Shown here piece after piece: positions 34,281 through 42,495 of a stretch of 64,000 nt of DNA; position 1 is the stretch's first letter; each line of letters begins with the position of its first letter. This stretch comes from Litorimonas taeanensis. Lineage in GTDB: Bacteria > Pseudomonadota > Alphaproteobacteria > Caulobacterales > Maricaulaceae. The stretch is from positions 1,364,001 through 1,428,000 of the forward strand of contig NZ_RBII01000001.1 of NCBI RefSeq assembly GCF_003634015.1. Reading direction: 5' to 3'. Made by a program: the position numbers and the translations under genes. Under the pieces are notes generated by a model, which was not told the DNA's origin, ran no database searches, and was given only the letters and a program-made list of their open reading frames with translations.

Positions 34281-35861
34281 ATGAACCCAGATGCTAAGCA
34301 AATAGACCTAAAAAACTTCAAGCAAGTTTTAGGCGCGGAGAATGTTTCAGAAGACGAAACATCACGCCAGCTTTACAGTCAGGATATTTGGGCCATTGGC
34401 GAAACTGCGGATTTCATCATCAGCCCGCAGAATACAGAGCAGCTTTCAGAGGCTATCAAGATTGCAGCGAGGGATAAAGTAAAGCTCAACCCACGCGGTG
34501 GCGGCATGTCCTATACAAAGGGTTACATCCCGTCGAAAGAGAAGACTGGCCTTGTTGATTTTACAAAAATGGACAAGATATTAGAGATAAATCAAGAGGA
34601 TATGTACGTCACAGTCCAAGCGGGCTGTACTTGGAAAACGCTCTATGAAGCTTTAAAACCCCTTGGCCTGCGGACGCCTTTCTGGGGACCTTTATCAGGT
34701 TTCAGCTCTACCATCGGCGGCGGTCTTTCGCAAAATAACGCCTTTTTCGGGAGCGGAACGCATGGCCCCTCTACTGATAGCGTTACATCCCTCACTGTCG
34801 TTCTGGCGGATGGAAGCATCGTCAAAACGGGTACGGCAGCCAGCCCTCATGGGAAACCATTCTGGCGTCAATACGGCCCAGATTTAACAGGTTTGTTTTT
34901 ATCGGATGCGGGAGCTCTAGCTTATAAAGCAGAAGCCACGCTCCGCTTGATTCCAACGCCTTTGGCTGAGGATTGGATGAGCGCTGAATTTGACACCAGA
35001 GACGACTGGGCCGGGGCTATGGCTGAAATGGGACGACTAGGGTTAGCCTGTGAATTATTCGGATTTGACCCTAGCCTCACAAAGGTGCGTATGAAACGTG
35101 CCAGCCTGACTGAAGATGTCAAAGCCTTGAAAAATGTTATCAAAGGCCAAGGCGGCCTCATTAAGGGCCTGAAACAAGGTGCAAAGGTCGCACTCGCGGG
35201 CCGAGGCTATATGGATAATGTCGCCTATTCGCTTCATGCGGCTGTCGAAGGCCATTCTCAAGCCGAAGTTGAAGCCAAAACAAAAACGCTTAAAGCTATT
35301 GTTAGCCGCCATAACGGTAAGGACATTGAAAACTCTATCCCTAAAATCGTGCGCTCTAATCCTTTTGGCCCTTTAAATAATATTCTTGGCCCTGAAGGGA
35401 AACGCTGGGCCCCTCTTCACGGTATTGTACCCATGGGTGACGCTGTAAAATGCGCCGCCGATATAGATGCAATGTTTGAGACCATGAAACCCGAGTTCGA
35501 ACAACACGGAATATATACGGGGGCGCTGTTTACAACCCTTTCCAATAATGGGTTTCTTATCGAACCCGTATTTTACTGGCCTGAAGAGATTTTTTCTATT
35601 CATGAACAAACGGTTGAACCTGGCGTCCTTAAGAGAGTTAAGCGGTTTGACAAAAACCCTGAGGCAACAGCGATAGTTGAAAAAGGGCGGCAAAACTTGC
35701 TTGATATTTTCTCTCAGTATGGCGCCGCACACTTCCAAATTGGCCGAACATATCCTTACCTTAAAAACATGTCCCCAGAAACCCAGTCAGTTTTAAAGAT
35801 GATTAAGTCGGGCCTAGACCCTGACCATTTAATTAATTCTGGCTCCCTTGGCCTAGAATAA
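34281..35861 (+). CDS. FAD-linked oxidase of the VAO/PCMH family
   Basis: This 526-residue flavoprotein has an FAD-binding PCMH domain (LNPRGGGMSYTKGY, VTVQAGCTWKTLYEAL, GPLSGFSSTIGGGLSQN) and a C-terminal substrate domain ending DPDHLINSGSLGLE, like GlcD or vanillyl-alcohol-oxidase relatives. No signal peptide. It would oxidise a hydroxyl, amine or C-C bond with FAD. It is the first enzyme after the GntR gene and leads an operon with VOC, reductase and unknown genes. Confidence 0.9.
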   Translation: MNPDAKQIDLKNFKQVLGAENVSEDETSRQLYSQDIWAIGETADFIISPQNTEQLSEAIKIAARDKVKLNPRGGGMSYTKGYIPSKEKTGLVDFTKMDKILEINQEDMYVTVQAGCTWKTLYEALKPLGLRTPFWGPLSGFSSTIGGGLSQNNAFFGSGTHGPSTDSVTSLTVVLADGSIVKTGTAASPHGKPFWRQYGPDLTGLFLSDAGALAYKAEATLRLIPTPLAEDWMSAEFDTRDDWAGAMAEMGRLGLACELFGFDPSLTKVRMKRASLTEDVKALKNVIKGQGGLIKGLKQGAKVALAGRGYMDNVAYSLHAAVEGHSQAEVEAKTKTLKAIVSRHNGKDIENSIPKIVRSNPFGPLNNILGPEGKRWAPLHGIVPMGDAVKCAADIDAMFETMKPEFEQHGIYTGALFTTLSNNGFLIEPVFYWPEEIFSIHEQTVEPGVLKRVKRFDKNPEATAIVEKGRQNLLDIFSQYGAAHFQIGRTYPYLKNMSPETQSVLKMIKSGLDPDHLINSGSLGLE

Positions 35862-35874
35862 AGAGACGCTCAGA

Positions 35875-36768
35875 ATGCATTTAATCCGATCAGCCACTTT
35901 AACAGTTAAGGACTTACAGCGTTCACAGTCGGATTATTGCCAATGGCTCGGTTATAAACTGGTGGAACAAGGGCGTATTTCACCTTCTCTTGCAATAAGT
36001 TGGGGCGCTAAGAAGACTGAAGGCTGCCCTTATTGCATTTTGCAGCCTGCCTCTAACGCGCCAGTCTATATAAGATTGATCGAGCAACCTTTAATGCCAG
36101 ATTACAAGCCTTTGCGAACCTATGGATGGGCAGCGATTGAAATTTGCAACCAAGATACTTTGGCCGTGAATGATATTATGGACAAGTCACCCTTTGAAAT
36201 AATCGGGCCGCCAAAAACGCTTGATGGCATACCTGAAATATTCCCCATGCAAGTCAGTGGGCCAGACCAAGAGATAGTTTACCTCACTGAAATTCGTGGC
36301 AATTTAAAAGATTATGATTTGCCGAGAGCCGAAAGCTTGATTGATAAATTATTTATTCTCGTCTCGGCGTGTTCAGACATAGAAAAGACATCTGAGTGGC
36401 TAGAAAATCACATTTTGGTCTCTAAGGGTCAATCTGTCAAAATGATCTATTCAATGATAAATAAATCATTCAATTTACCAAACGATACCAAACATGCACT
36501 CATGACTTTGCAGCATGAGAGAGATGTCTTTTTACAAATAGATTCATACCCAGACGCTGCAACACCGCGAACATCCCACCCAGATATGTTACCGCCCTGC
36601 ACCGCTATTGGGAGCTTCGTCCACCCCGATTTTGATAAGCTCGCTGAAATAAACAAAGCGCATTGGATTACCCCCCCAACGCACCGCGATGGTGAAATCT
36701 ACAAAGGTAAGCGGGCAGCAACGCTCCGTGATCCAGACGGCACACTGATAGAATTGATTGAGGCATAA
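35875..36768 (+). CDS. VOC-superfamily protein (glyoxalase/dioxygenase fold), two modules
   Basis: This 297-residue protein has a first VOC module at the N-terminus (MHLIRSATLTVKDLQRSQ, WLGYKLVEQG) and a second ending in KRAATLRDPDGTLIELIEA, where the final Glu is a typical metal ligand. The first module appears to lack one His ligand. Whether it acts as dioxygenase, isomerase or a binding protein cannot be told. The stop is directly followed by the reductase ATG. Confidence 0.82.
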   Translation: MHLIRSATLTVKDLQRSQSDYCQWLGYKLVEQGRISPSLAISWGAKKTEGCPYCILQPASNAPVYIRLIEQPLMPDYKPLRTYGWAAIEICNQDTLAVNDIMDKSPFEIIGPPKTLDGIPEIFPMQVSGPDQEIVYLTEIRGNLKDYDLPRAESLIDKLFILVSACSDIEKTSEWLENHILVSKGQSVKMIYSMINKSFNLPNDTKHALMTLQHERDVFLQIDSYPDAATPRTSHPDMLPPCTAIGSFVHPDFDKLAEINKAHWITPPTHRDGEIYKGKRAATLRDPDGTLIELIEA

Positions 36769-37764
36769 ATGAAACAGATCGTACTAAAACATAAAATTAA
36801 CGCCGCCCCAATGGCAACAGACTTCAAAGAAATTGATGTAGAACGTCCGAACTGCCCCGAAGCAGGTATATTGGTGAAAGTTAAATATATCTCTGTTGAC
36901 CCTTATGTAGGGCACCAGTTGCACGTCGGCCACATGGGCATGCCGCCACCTGAACCCAATATTGAAGCTATCCCCGGCGGCGTCGTTGGCGAGGTTATCG
37001 AGAGCCAGTCTAATAAGGCCAAAGTTGGCGATCACATTCATGCTCCATCCGCGGGCGGGTGGGCCGAATACTGTAAATTCGATGACAAGCAATACACCGT
37101 TATTGACCCTGATGCCGCCCCTCTATCAGCTTATGCAGGTATATTAGGCATGCCCGGCCTGACGGCGTGGGCCAGCGTTACACAACTTGCCAAAGTCGGC
37201 GAAGGGGACGTTGTGGCGGTTAACGCTGCCGCAGGTCCCGTCGGCGGAGCGGTCGGTCAATTCTCCCGCATGAGAGGCGCAAAAACAGTTATCGGGATTG
37301 CCGGAGGCAAAGAAAAATGCGCGATGGTAGAAGACCTTTATGGATTTAGTAAATGCGTGGATTACAAAACGAATTCTTGGCAGGACGAATATAAATCAGC
37401 GGCTCCAGAGGGCGTTTCCGTTCATCACGAAAATGTCGGATCTGAGCAACTTGCCTTCGCCATGCAAAACCTCAAACTTTATGGCCGCGTTGTTCTTTGT
37501 GGGCTCGCCGCCCATTATCATGAAACTGAGCCAGCCAAAACATTGATCGGCCCAATGGTGGGCAAACGCGCCGCTGTCATGGGCTTGGTTGTCTATGACT
37601 ACTATGACCGATGGGATGAATTTCGCGCAGAGGTTTCCCCTTGGGTTAAATCTGGTGATGTAAAAATAGCAGAAGATATAGCCAAAGGTTTATCAGCGGG
37701 CCCAGAATTAATGGAAAAATTAATGAAGGGCAAAAATGTCGGTAAATGCGTAATTGCCTTATGA
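36769..37764 (+). CDS. Zinc-free MDR NADPH-dependent reductase (PTGR/CurA-like)
   Basis: This 331-residue medium-chain reductase has SVDPYVGHQL, GGVVGEV, LGMPGLTAWASV and the NADPH-loop AAAGPVGGAVGQ. No zinc ligands are apparent, as in prostaglandin reductase/LTB4 dehydrogenase-like enzymes, which reduce activated C=C bonds. A paralogous gene lies at 54672, also beside VOC genes. It may reduce the double bond of a conjugated intermediate. Confidence 0.92.
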   Translation: MKQIVLKHKINAAPMATDFKEIDVERPNCPEAGILVKVKYISVDPYVGHQLHVGHMGMPPPEPNIEAIPGGVVGEVIESQSNKAKVGDHIHAPSAGGWAEYCKFDDKQYTVIDPDAAPLSAYAGILGMPGLTAWASVTQLAKVGEGDVVAVNAAAGPVGGAVGQFSRMRGAKTVIGIAGGKEKCAMVEDLYGFSKCVDYKTNSWQDEYKSAAPEGVSVHHENVGSEQLAFAMQNLKLYGRVVLCGLAAHYHETEPAKTLIGPMVGKRAAVMGLVVYDYYDRWDEFRAEVSPWVKSGDVKIAEDIAKGLSAGPELMEKLMKGKNVGKCVIAL

Positions 37765-38480
37765 CGTTACACCAAACCATACGCGGCACATTGAAATATA
37801 CGTCCAAAAAACCCGAGAGGATGGATAAGGAACGAGGCCGCGAATACTTCACTCTGACAAAACAAAGTGACGGCTTATCAGTGCTTCATGCGCATTGCGA
37901 AATCGATGACGAGCCTGACGTTATACGCGATATTACGGCAAGCTTTGATACGCGAACTATGCGCCCGCATGATGGCAGTGTGCGCCTCACGATAGGCGGA
38001 CATTTCGAAGGATCTGCTTGGTTCAATTTTGACGATACAGGCTGTGACCTAGAAGTCTTCAATAAAAGTTTAGGTCGGAAATCAGAGCGCCTTGATTATG
38101 ACCGCCCTGCCCCTTGGTTTGGTAACCACGCCATCATAAATGACGGGTTTTTGTCACGATATTTCCCGCTGGACGCTAAGCCCGGGAAAGTTACGCTGCA
38201 TAATGTTATCATGAGCTCCCCTGATCACCGAGGCGCCACAGGGCCAGAGATTTTCCCACTAAGCTTTGGATTAGTTTACGTTGGAAATGAACAAGTCTCT
38301 GTCGAAGCCGGTATCTTTGATGCACGAAAGTTTCAAGTCGTAGATACGGCCGAAGGCCTTCCCGAAGAACACCCCCCTTATGAAATGTGGTGCACAAATG
38401 ACGAAGACGGCCTTTTCCTTAAGGGCGGCGTTGGGGGCTATATGCAAACTCATTATGAACTGACGGAGCTGTTTAGATGA
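37761..38480 (+). CDS. Hypothetical beta-rich protein
   Basis: This protein of about 239 residues has no signal peptide and no family I recognise. Alternating beta-prone segments (VRLTIGGHFEGSAWFNF, KVTLHNVIMSSPDH, GLVYVGNEQVSVEAG) suggest a two-barrel or lipocalin-like fold. The chosen ATG (37761) overlaps the reductase stop by four bases; an upstream in-frame ATG at 37746 would add five residues. Its end overlaps the membrane-protein gene by four bases. Confidence 0.75.
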   Translation: MTLHQTIRGTLKYTSKKPERMDKERGREYFTLTKQSDGLSVLHAHCEIDDEPDVIRDITASFDTRTMRPHDGSVRLTIGGHFEGSAWFNFDDTGCDLEVFNKSLGRKSERLDYDRPAPWFGNHAIINDGFLSRYFPLDAKPGKVTLHNVIMSSPDHRGATGPEIFPLSFGLVYVGNEQVSVEAGIFDARKFQVVDTAEGLPEEHPPYEMWCTNDEDGLFLKGGVGGYMQTHYELTELFR

Positions 38481-39151
38481 CACCGAGCTTAATTTCTATT
38501 TTAGCTTTCTTTCACATCATTTTATTTGTGTTCTGGCTTGGCGGAGACCTTGGCGTAGCCGTTTTAGGGGATCATTTTCGGAAACGAAATGACTACTCCA
38601 TCCAAGAACGCCTTACGATTTTAAAGTTATTAGTTATCATAGATATGGGTCCACGCATTGCTTGGTGCCTCATGATCGCCAGCACTATATCTTTGGTTAA
38701 GGTTGGCGGGTATTGGGACGTCCCGAGCTGGGGCGTTGTCTTGGCTTGGGCCATTAGTTTATTCTGGCTATGGTTGACAATATCAGCTCATAAAGCGGGC
38801 CAAACCCCCAAAGCCGCCGTGTTAAAGAAATATGAAATGGTTTTAAAGTGGTGCCTTGCCGCCTTCTATTTAGGCCTTGGCGGGGTTTCACTGGCAACCG
38901 ATACCCCGCTTGAACCTAACTGGTTGGCTTCGAAAGCGTTCTTATTTGGATTGATTTTCATCGCCGCTATTTTGATAGACGTCATGTTCAAACCTGTCGG
39001 GCCATTATTGATGGATGTGATAGAAAAAGGGTCATCTGATGAAACAGAAATCCCTTTACGAAAAACGATGGATAAATCCAGGTTTTGGGTGCGGATGACT
39101 TACCTACTTCTCGTGATTGTAGGCTTTATCGGGGTTACAAAGTTTTTCTAA
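38477..39151 (+). CDS. Integral membrane protein of unknown function
   Basis: This 224-residue inner-membrane protein has about six hydrophobic segments (near residues 5-27, 50-70, 82-102, 125-143, 152-170 and 205-222). The first helix contains H12 and W20 (FHIILFVFWLGGDLGV), a spacing seen in CopD-like or heme-binding membrane proteins. Family not recognised with confidence. It ends the plus operon and converges with a CpcT/CpeT-like gene, overlapping it by four bases. Confidence 0.75.
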   Translation: MTPSLISILAFFHIILFVFWLGGDLGVAVLGDHFRKRNDYSIQERLTILKLLVIIDMGPRIAWCLMIASTISLVKVGGYWDVPSWGVVLAWAISLFWLWLTISAHKAGQTPKAAVLKKYEMVLKWCLAAFYLGLGGVSLATDTPLEPNWLASKAFLFGLIFIAAILIDVMFKPVGPLLMDVIEKGSSDETEIPLRKTMDKSRFWVRMTYLLLVIVGFIGVTKFF

Positions 39152-39771
39152 CGCACCGGATAGAGGGTAATCATTTCCCCCGGTTTGGAACCCCATAAAA
39201 AATTCATATCCATATCATATCCCCGTTCAGTTGTCTGATACAAGCTCGTAGATAAGACACCCTCTGACTCTATGCGTATCTCTACGCCGCCGCGTTTGGA
39301 TGCAATGATGCATGTCTTGGGGTCGACATAGCCTTGCCATAAATCACTCGACTTTTTGGTCCAGACTTGCTCACAACCTTTTTGAAAATATGGTTCTATG
39401 TCATCAGCCGTCATAGTATTTAAGAGCTGAGGCGATTCCCAAGCATCTATAAATTTCTCTGAATTTTTCAAACCATATGCCGTCTGAATAATGGCGCCGG
39501 CTTGATTATCCCAAGTAATCTTAGAGAGGCGTTGTCGATATAAATTACCCTCTTCGCCAGTATTTAGCTGGGTGTAAAACCATACACCTTCTAGCTCTTT
39601 GGAATTCACTCTTACGCGTCTATCGCGGATAATGGTGTCTTTATTGTCTGGCGACGTCGCGAATTCGCCTTCAATGAGATTGGCAAAGCTAGAAAGTTCA
39701 GTAGGAATTTCACTAGGCTGACACGCCGTTAAAGCCACGCCTGCAGCGAAAAATGTTATTATTGCCCGCAT
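39148..39771 (-). CDS. CpcT/CpeT-like lipoprotein
   Basis: This 207-residue lipoprotein has lipobox LTAC (Cys17). It has CpcT/CpeT-like marks: IEGEFAT early, LYRQRLSKI, the CEQVW segment and a GYVDPKTC segment. It is the second of three such proteins in the window. The bilin-lyase fold suggests binding of a hydrophobic or tetrapyrrole-like ligand at the membrane, but no activity is shown. It converges with the membrane-protein gene and precedes the tandem receptors only by position, not as one operon, since a terminator lies between. Confidence 0.65.
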   Translation of the reverse strand: MRAIITFFAAGVALTACQPSEIPTELSSFANLIEGEFATSPDNKDTIIRDRRVRVNSKELEGVWFYTQLNTGEEGNLYRQRLSKITWDNQAGAIIQTAYGLKNSEKFIDAWESPQLLNTMTADDIEPYFQKGCEQVWTKKSSDLWQGYVDPKTCIIASKRGGVEIRIESEGVLSTSLYQTTERGYDMDMNFLWGSKPGEMITLYPVR

Positions 39772-39820
39772 GATATTGATCCAATTCTGTTAAGTCGTTG
39801 CAGCAAGCTGCATTCAGCAC

Positions 39821-39853
39821 AAAAAAACCCAGCACGCGGAACGCACTGGGTTT
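39821..39853 (-). terminator. Rho-independent terminator of a TonB receptor gene
   Basis: On the minus strand an AAACCCAG/CTGGGTTT stem is followed by seven T, just after the receptor stop at 39876. The T-run side (GCACAAAAAAACCCAGC on the plus strand) is identical to that of the terminator at 42435. Confidence 0.8.
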
Positions 39854-39875
39854 GCATTATTAACTTTTTCAGAGC

Positions 39876-42224
39876 CTAGAAATTGGCGCTGACTGTCGCG
39901 CCAAATTGACGACGAGATGACGGCGTAACCGCGAAAGCTCTTTGCGTTGCACCATTTAATTCTGGGGCCGCAAAATCAACATAACGTAAGATGCCTTGGA
40001 CTGAATCATCATCCAATACATTCTTTGCCCAAAGCTGAACCTTAAAGGTATCGTTTTCAATACCTAGGTTAAGGTTGATTTTGTTCGAGTCTCCAGATTC
40101 AGCCAAGTTATGAACTTGGGCAAAGAATGAAGAGCGATAGAGATAATCTGCGCGGGCAAACCATTCCATGCCATTTGAACCAAACGCATTTCTATAGTCA
40201 GCACTGATAGTCAATTGATGTTCCGATACCAACGGAGAACGCTGACCCGTAATATCACCGGCTACTGCACACTCGCCCGCAGTTGGGGAATTCAAGTCTA
40301 CATCCTGACACGCTACGCCGCCAATTAAATAGGCTTGGTCGCTATTAAGGCCATTTGTAAACTTGGCATCTGTCCAACCATAAGTGGCCAAAAGAGAGAA
40401 CTGATCTGAAAAATCAATTTGAGTATCTAATTCAACACCCCAGATTTCCGTGTCACCAACATTATCGCTAAATGAGTTTACAGCGCCCGGTGTGCTTGAA
40501 CCAGGGCCGCTTGTAAATGTGCTCGTCAACACCTGATCACTATAATCAATGTAGTAGCCCGTAAGGTTGAAACGCAAATTATTGATTTGGGTTTTCACAC
40601 CGGCTTCATAATTCCAAAGCGTTTCTTCTTCAAAGCTGGTTTTCGGAGCATCGATTGAGTTAAATCCGCCCGGCGAGTTACCCTTAGACACGACCCCATA
40701 AAGCAATGTGTCATCATTGAGTTTGTAATCAAGCGTGATACGCGGGAGCAATGAATCAAATGTCTCTGACTGCTCTACGCCGCTACCTGTAATAATACGA
40801 TCTGGGTCGGCAGCGTCTGCGAAGTAATCGCCAAGACGATAAGAAGCGCCTTCAGATGTCGAAATTTTATCACTTGCATATCGTAATTCAACGCCAGCCG
40901 TGAACGCATCTGAAAGGTCATATTCCATACCACCAAATGCAGCATAATTGCGCGTGTTGCTCACACCGCCAATGGAGTCATATCCGAACTCTGTCTGAGC
41001 TAGACCGTAATCTGTCCCCTTCGTTTCATTATCGAAAATGAAACCACCGACTTGCCAACGGAAGCTATTCTCTTGTGGTGAGCTGAGTCTCAATTCACCT
41101 GAAAAGGCCTGACGGTCAATCCCAGCTGAATCCTCAAAAGCAGAAGCGCCGAAAAGACAATCTGGAATAAAAGCACTACAGACAAATGCCGAGGTAATAA
41201 ACAAAGGCGATGAACCATTAAAAGATTGGTCAGCACCAGAACGTTCATTAATGTCTGTGAAACCAAATAGGCCTGTAACATCATACCCATTATCTAATTC
41301 ATAATCGACATTTGCAATGACGCGGTGCGATTTACGTTGAAGACCTGGGTTTAGAATGTTTGGCGTTGAAAGCGTAAAGGAATCTGGCGCTTGAACCGTA
41401 CCGCAGAAATAACCGCGAGATTCTTCTTGAAAACAATTATTCGCACTGGAATCCTGTAAAGCGATTGCATAGTGATCGTCGTCATCTTCAGCATAAATAT
41501 ACCGAATGCCCATAGAAAGATTTTCAGAGGCGTCATATTCTAGAGCTGTATTGAAAGAAATGGTTTCTTGGCCCAGATCTTCACCTGTCAGTTCATTCTG
41601 ATAGTCGCCGCCAAATTTATAATATTTCCCAGCGATTGATCCACGCAAGCCTTCCGCAATCTCGCCGCCGATACGGCCATATGCTTCATATTGACCATGT
41701 TCAGCAACCGTTGCACTAACGCGTCCACCAAACTCTTCAGGAATATCTCGTGTGACATAGTTAATCGCCCCAGAGAGTGTACCTCGGCCATAAACCGCAC
41801 TTTGCGGACCGCGGATAACTTCGATATTCCGAAACCCGCTAAAGTCCAATGATGATGAGTCTCCAATAAATGGAACGCCATCAACAAAGATTCCAACTTT
41901 ACCCTCAGAGATTAGGATATTTGAAGTACCCCGAATTACAGGGCGGTCACCGTCACGGCCAAAGGCTTGTTGTTGTTGAAAGCCCGGTGTAAAATCAGAA
42001 AGCTCAGAAACATCAAAAATATTGGCGTCTTCTAAAAGGGCTTCTGAAAATGAAGACACTGAAAGTGGTACATCTTGCAAGGATTCATTCTTCTTCCTTG
42101 CTGTTACAACAATTTCATCTTGTATAGAGCTTTGAGCGAAAGCCATATCTGTTGCGACTAAGCTGCTGAGTGCGGCCACTGAAATTAATAGTTTTGATTT
42201 ATTCGTTAAATGAGTTGATAGCAT
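39876..42224 (-). CDS. TonB-dependent outer-membrane receptor (tandem copy 2)
   Basis: This receptor of about 782 residues has a signal peptide ending AFA before QSS, TonB box QDEIVVTARKK, a plug (DVPLSVSSFS, PVIRGTSN, GIFVDGVPF, RNIEVIRGPQSAVYGRGTLSGAI) and a barrel ending in Phe (SANF). The ATG at 42224 is chosen because AGGGA precedes it and the signal peptide starts there; a start at 42272 would add 16 residues before it. It is paralogous to the next receptor. An FNR-type box lies 69.5 bases upstream. Confidence 0.93.
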   Translation of the reverse strand: MLSTHLTNKSKLLISVAALSSLVATDMAFAQSSIQDEIVVTARKKNESLQDVPLSVSSFSEALLEDANIFDVSELSDFTPGFQQQQAFGRDGDRPVIRGTSNILISEGKVGIFVDGVPFIGDSSSLDFSGFRNIEVIRGPQSAVYGRGTLSGAINYVTRDIPEEFGGRVSATVAEHGQYEAYGRIGGEIAEGLRGSIAGKYYKFGGDYQNELTGEDLGQETISFNTALEYDASENLSMGIRYIYAEDDDDHYAIALQDSSANNCFQEESRGYFCGTVQAPDSFTLSTPNILNPGLQRKSHRVIANVDYELDNGYDVTGLFGFTDINERSGADQSFNGSSPLFITSAFVCSAFIPDCLFGASAFEDSAGIDRQAFSGELRLSSPQENSFRWQVGGFIFDNETKGTDYGLAQTEFGYDSIGGVSNTRNYAAFGGMEYDLSDAFTAGVELRYASDKISTSEGASYRLGDYFADAADPDRIITGSGVEQSETFDSLLPRITLDYKLNDDTLLYGVVSKGNSPGGFNSIDAPKTSFEEETLWNYEAGVKTQINNLRFNLTGYYIDYSDQVLTSTFTSGPGSSTPGAVNSFSDNVGDTEIWGVELDTQIDFSDQFSLLATYGWTDAKFTNGLNSDQAYLIGGVACQDVDLNSPTAGECAVAGDITGQRSPLVSEHQLTISADYRNAFGSNGMEWFARADYLYRSSFFAQVHNLAESGDSNKINLNLGIENDTFKVQLWAKNVLDDDSVQGILRYVDFAAPELNGATQRAFAVTPSSRRQFGATVSANF

Positions 42225-42286
42225 GGGATCCCTTTTTATCTGTATGCCTGTGTGCAGATATAATTGGGTCACATGGTCATTATAAT

Positions 42287-42300
42287 TTGATTTAAATCAT
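42287..42300. promoter_or_regulatory. FNR/FixK-type box
   Basis: TTGATTTAAATCAT is nearly the FNR/FixK consensus (TTGAT-N4-ATCAA). Centre is 69.5 bases before the receptor ATG at 42224. Confidence 0.65.
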
Positions 42301-42434
42301 AAGCGGCTTTTATTGCTTAAATTGGGTCGTAAAAGTGGCAAAAATAGCACACATTTTGCCCCTACATGCTGGTTATGCTTGCGATTATTTTCAGTCAATC
42401 AGGAATACTTGTATGAAGTATGCTTTGATTGGCA

Positions 42435-42458
42435 CAAAAAAACCCAGCCAAAGCTGGG
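42435..42458 (-). terminator. Rho-independent terminator of a TonB receptor gene
   Basis: On the minus strand GCCCAGC-TTTG-GCTGGG is followed by seven T. It lies about 40 bases after the stop of the receptor gene ending at 42496 and shares a 17-base stretch with the terminator at 39821. Confidence 0.85.
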
Positions 42459-42495
42459 CTTTCAACCATATATTTAATTCATATTATTAGAAACA

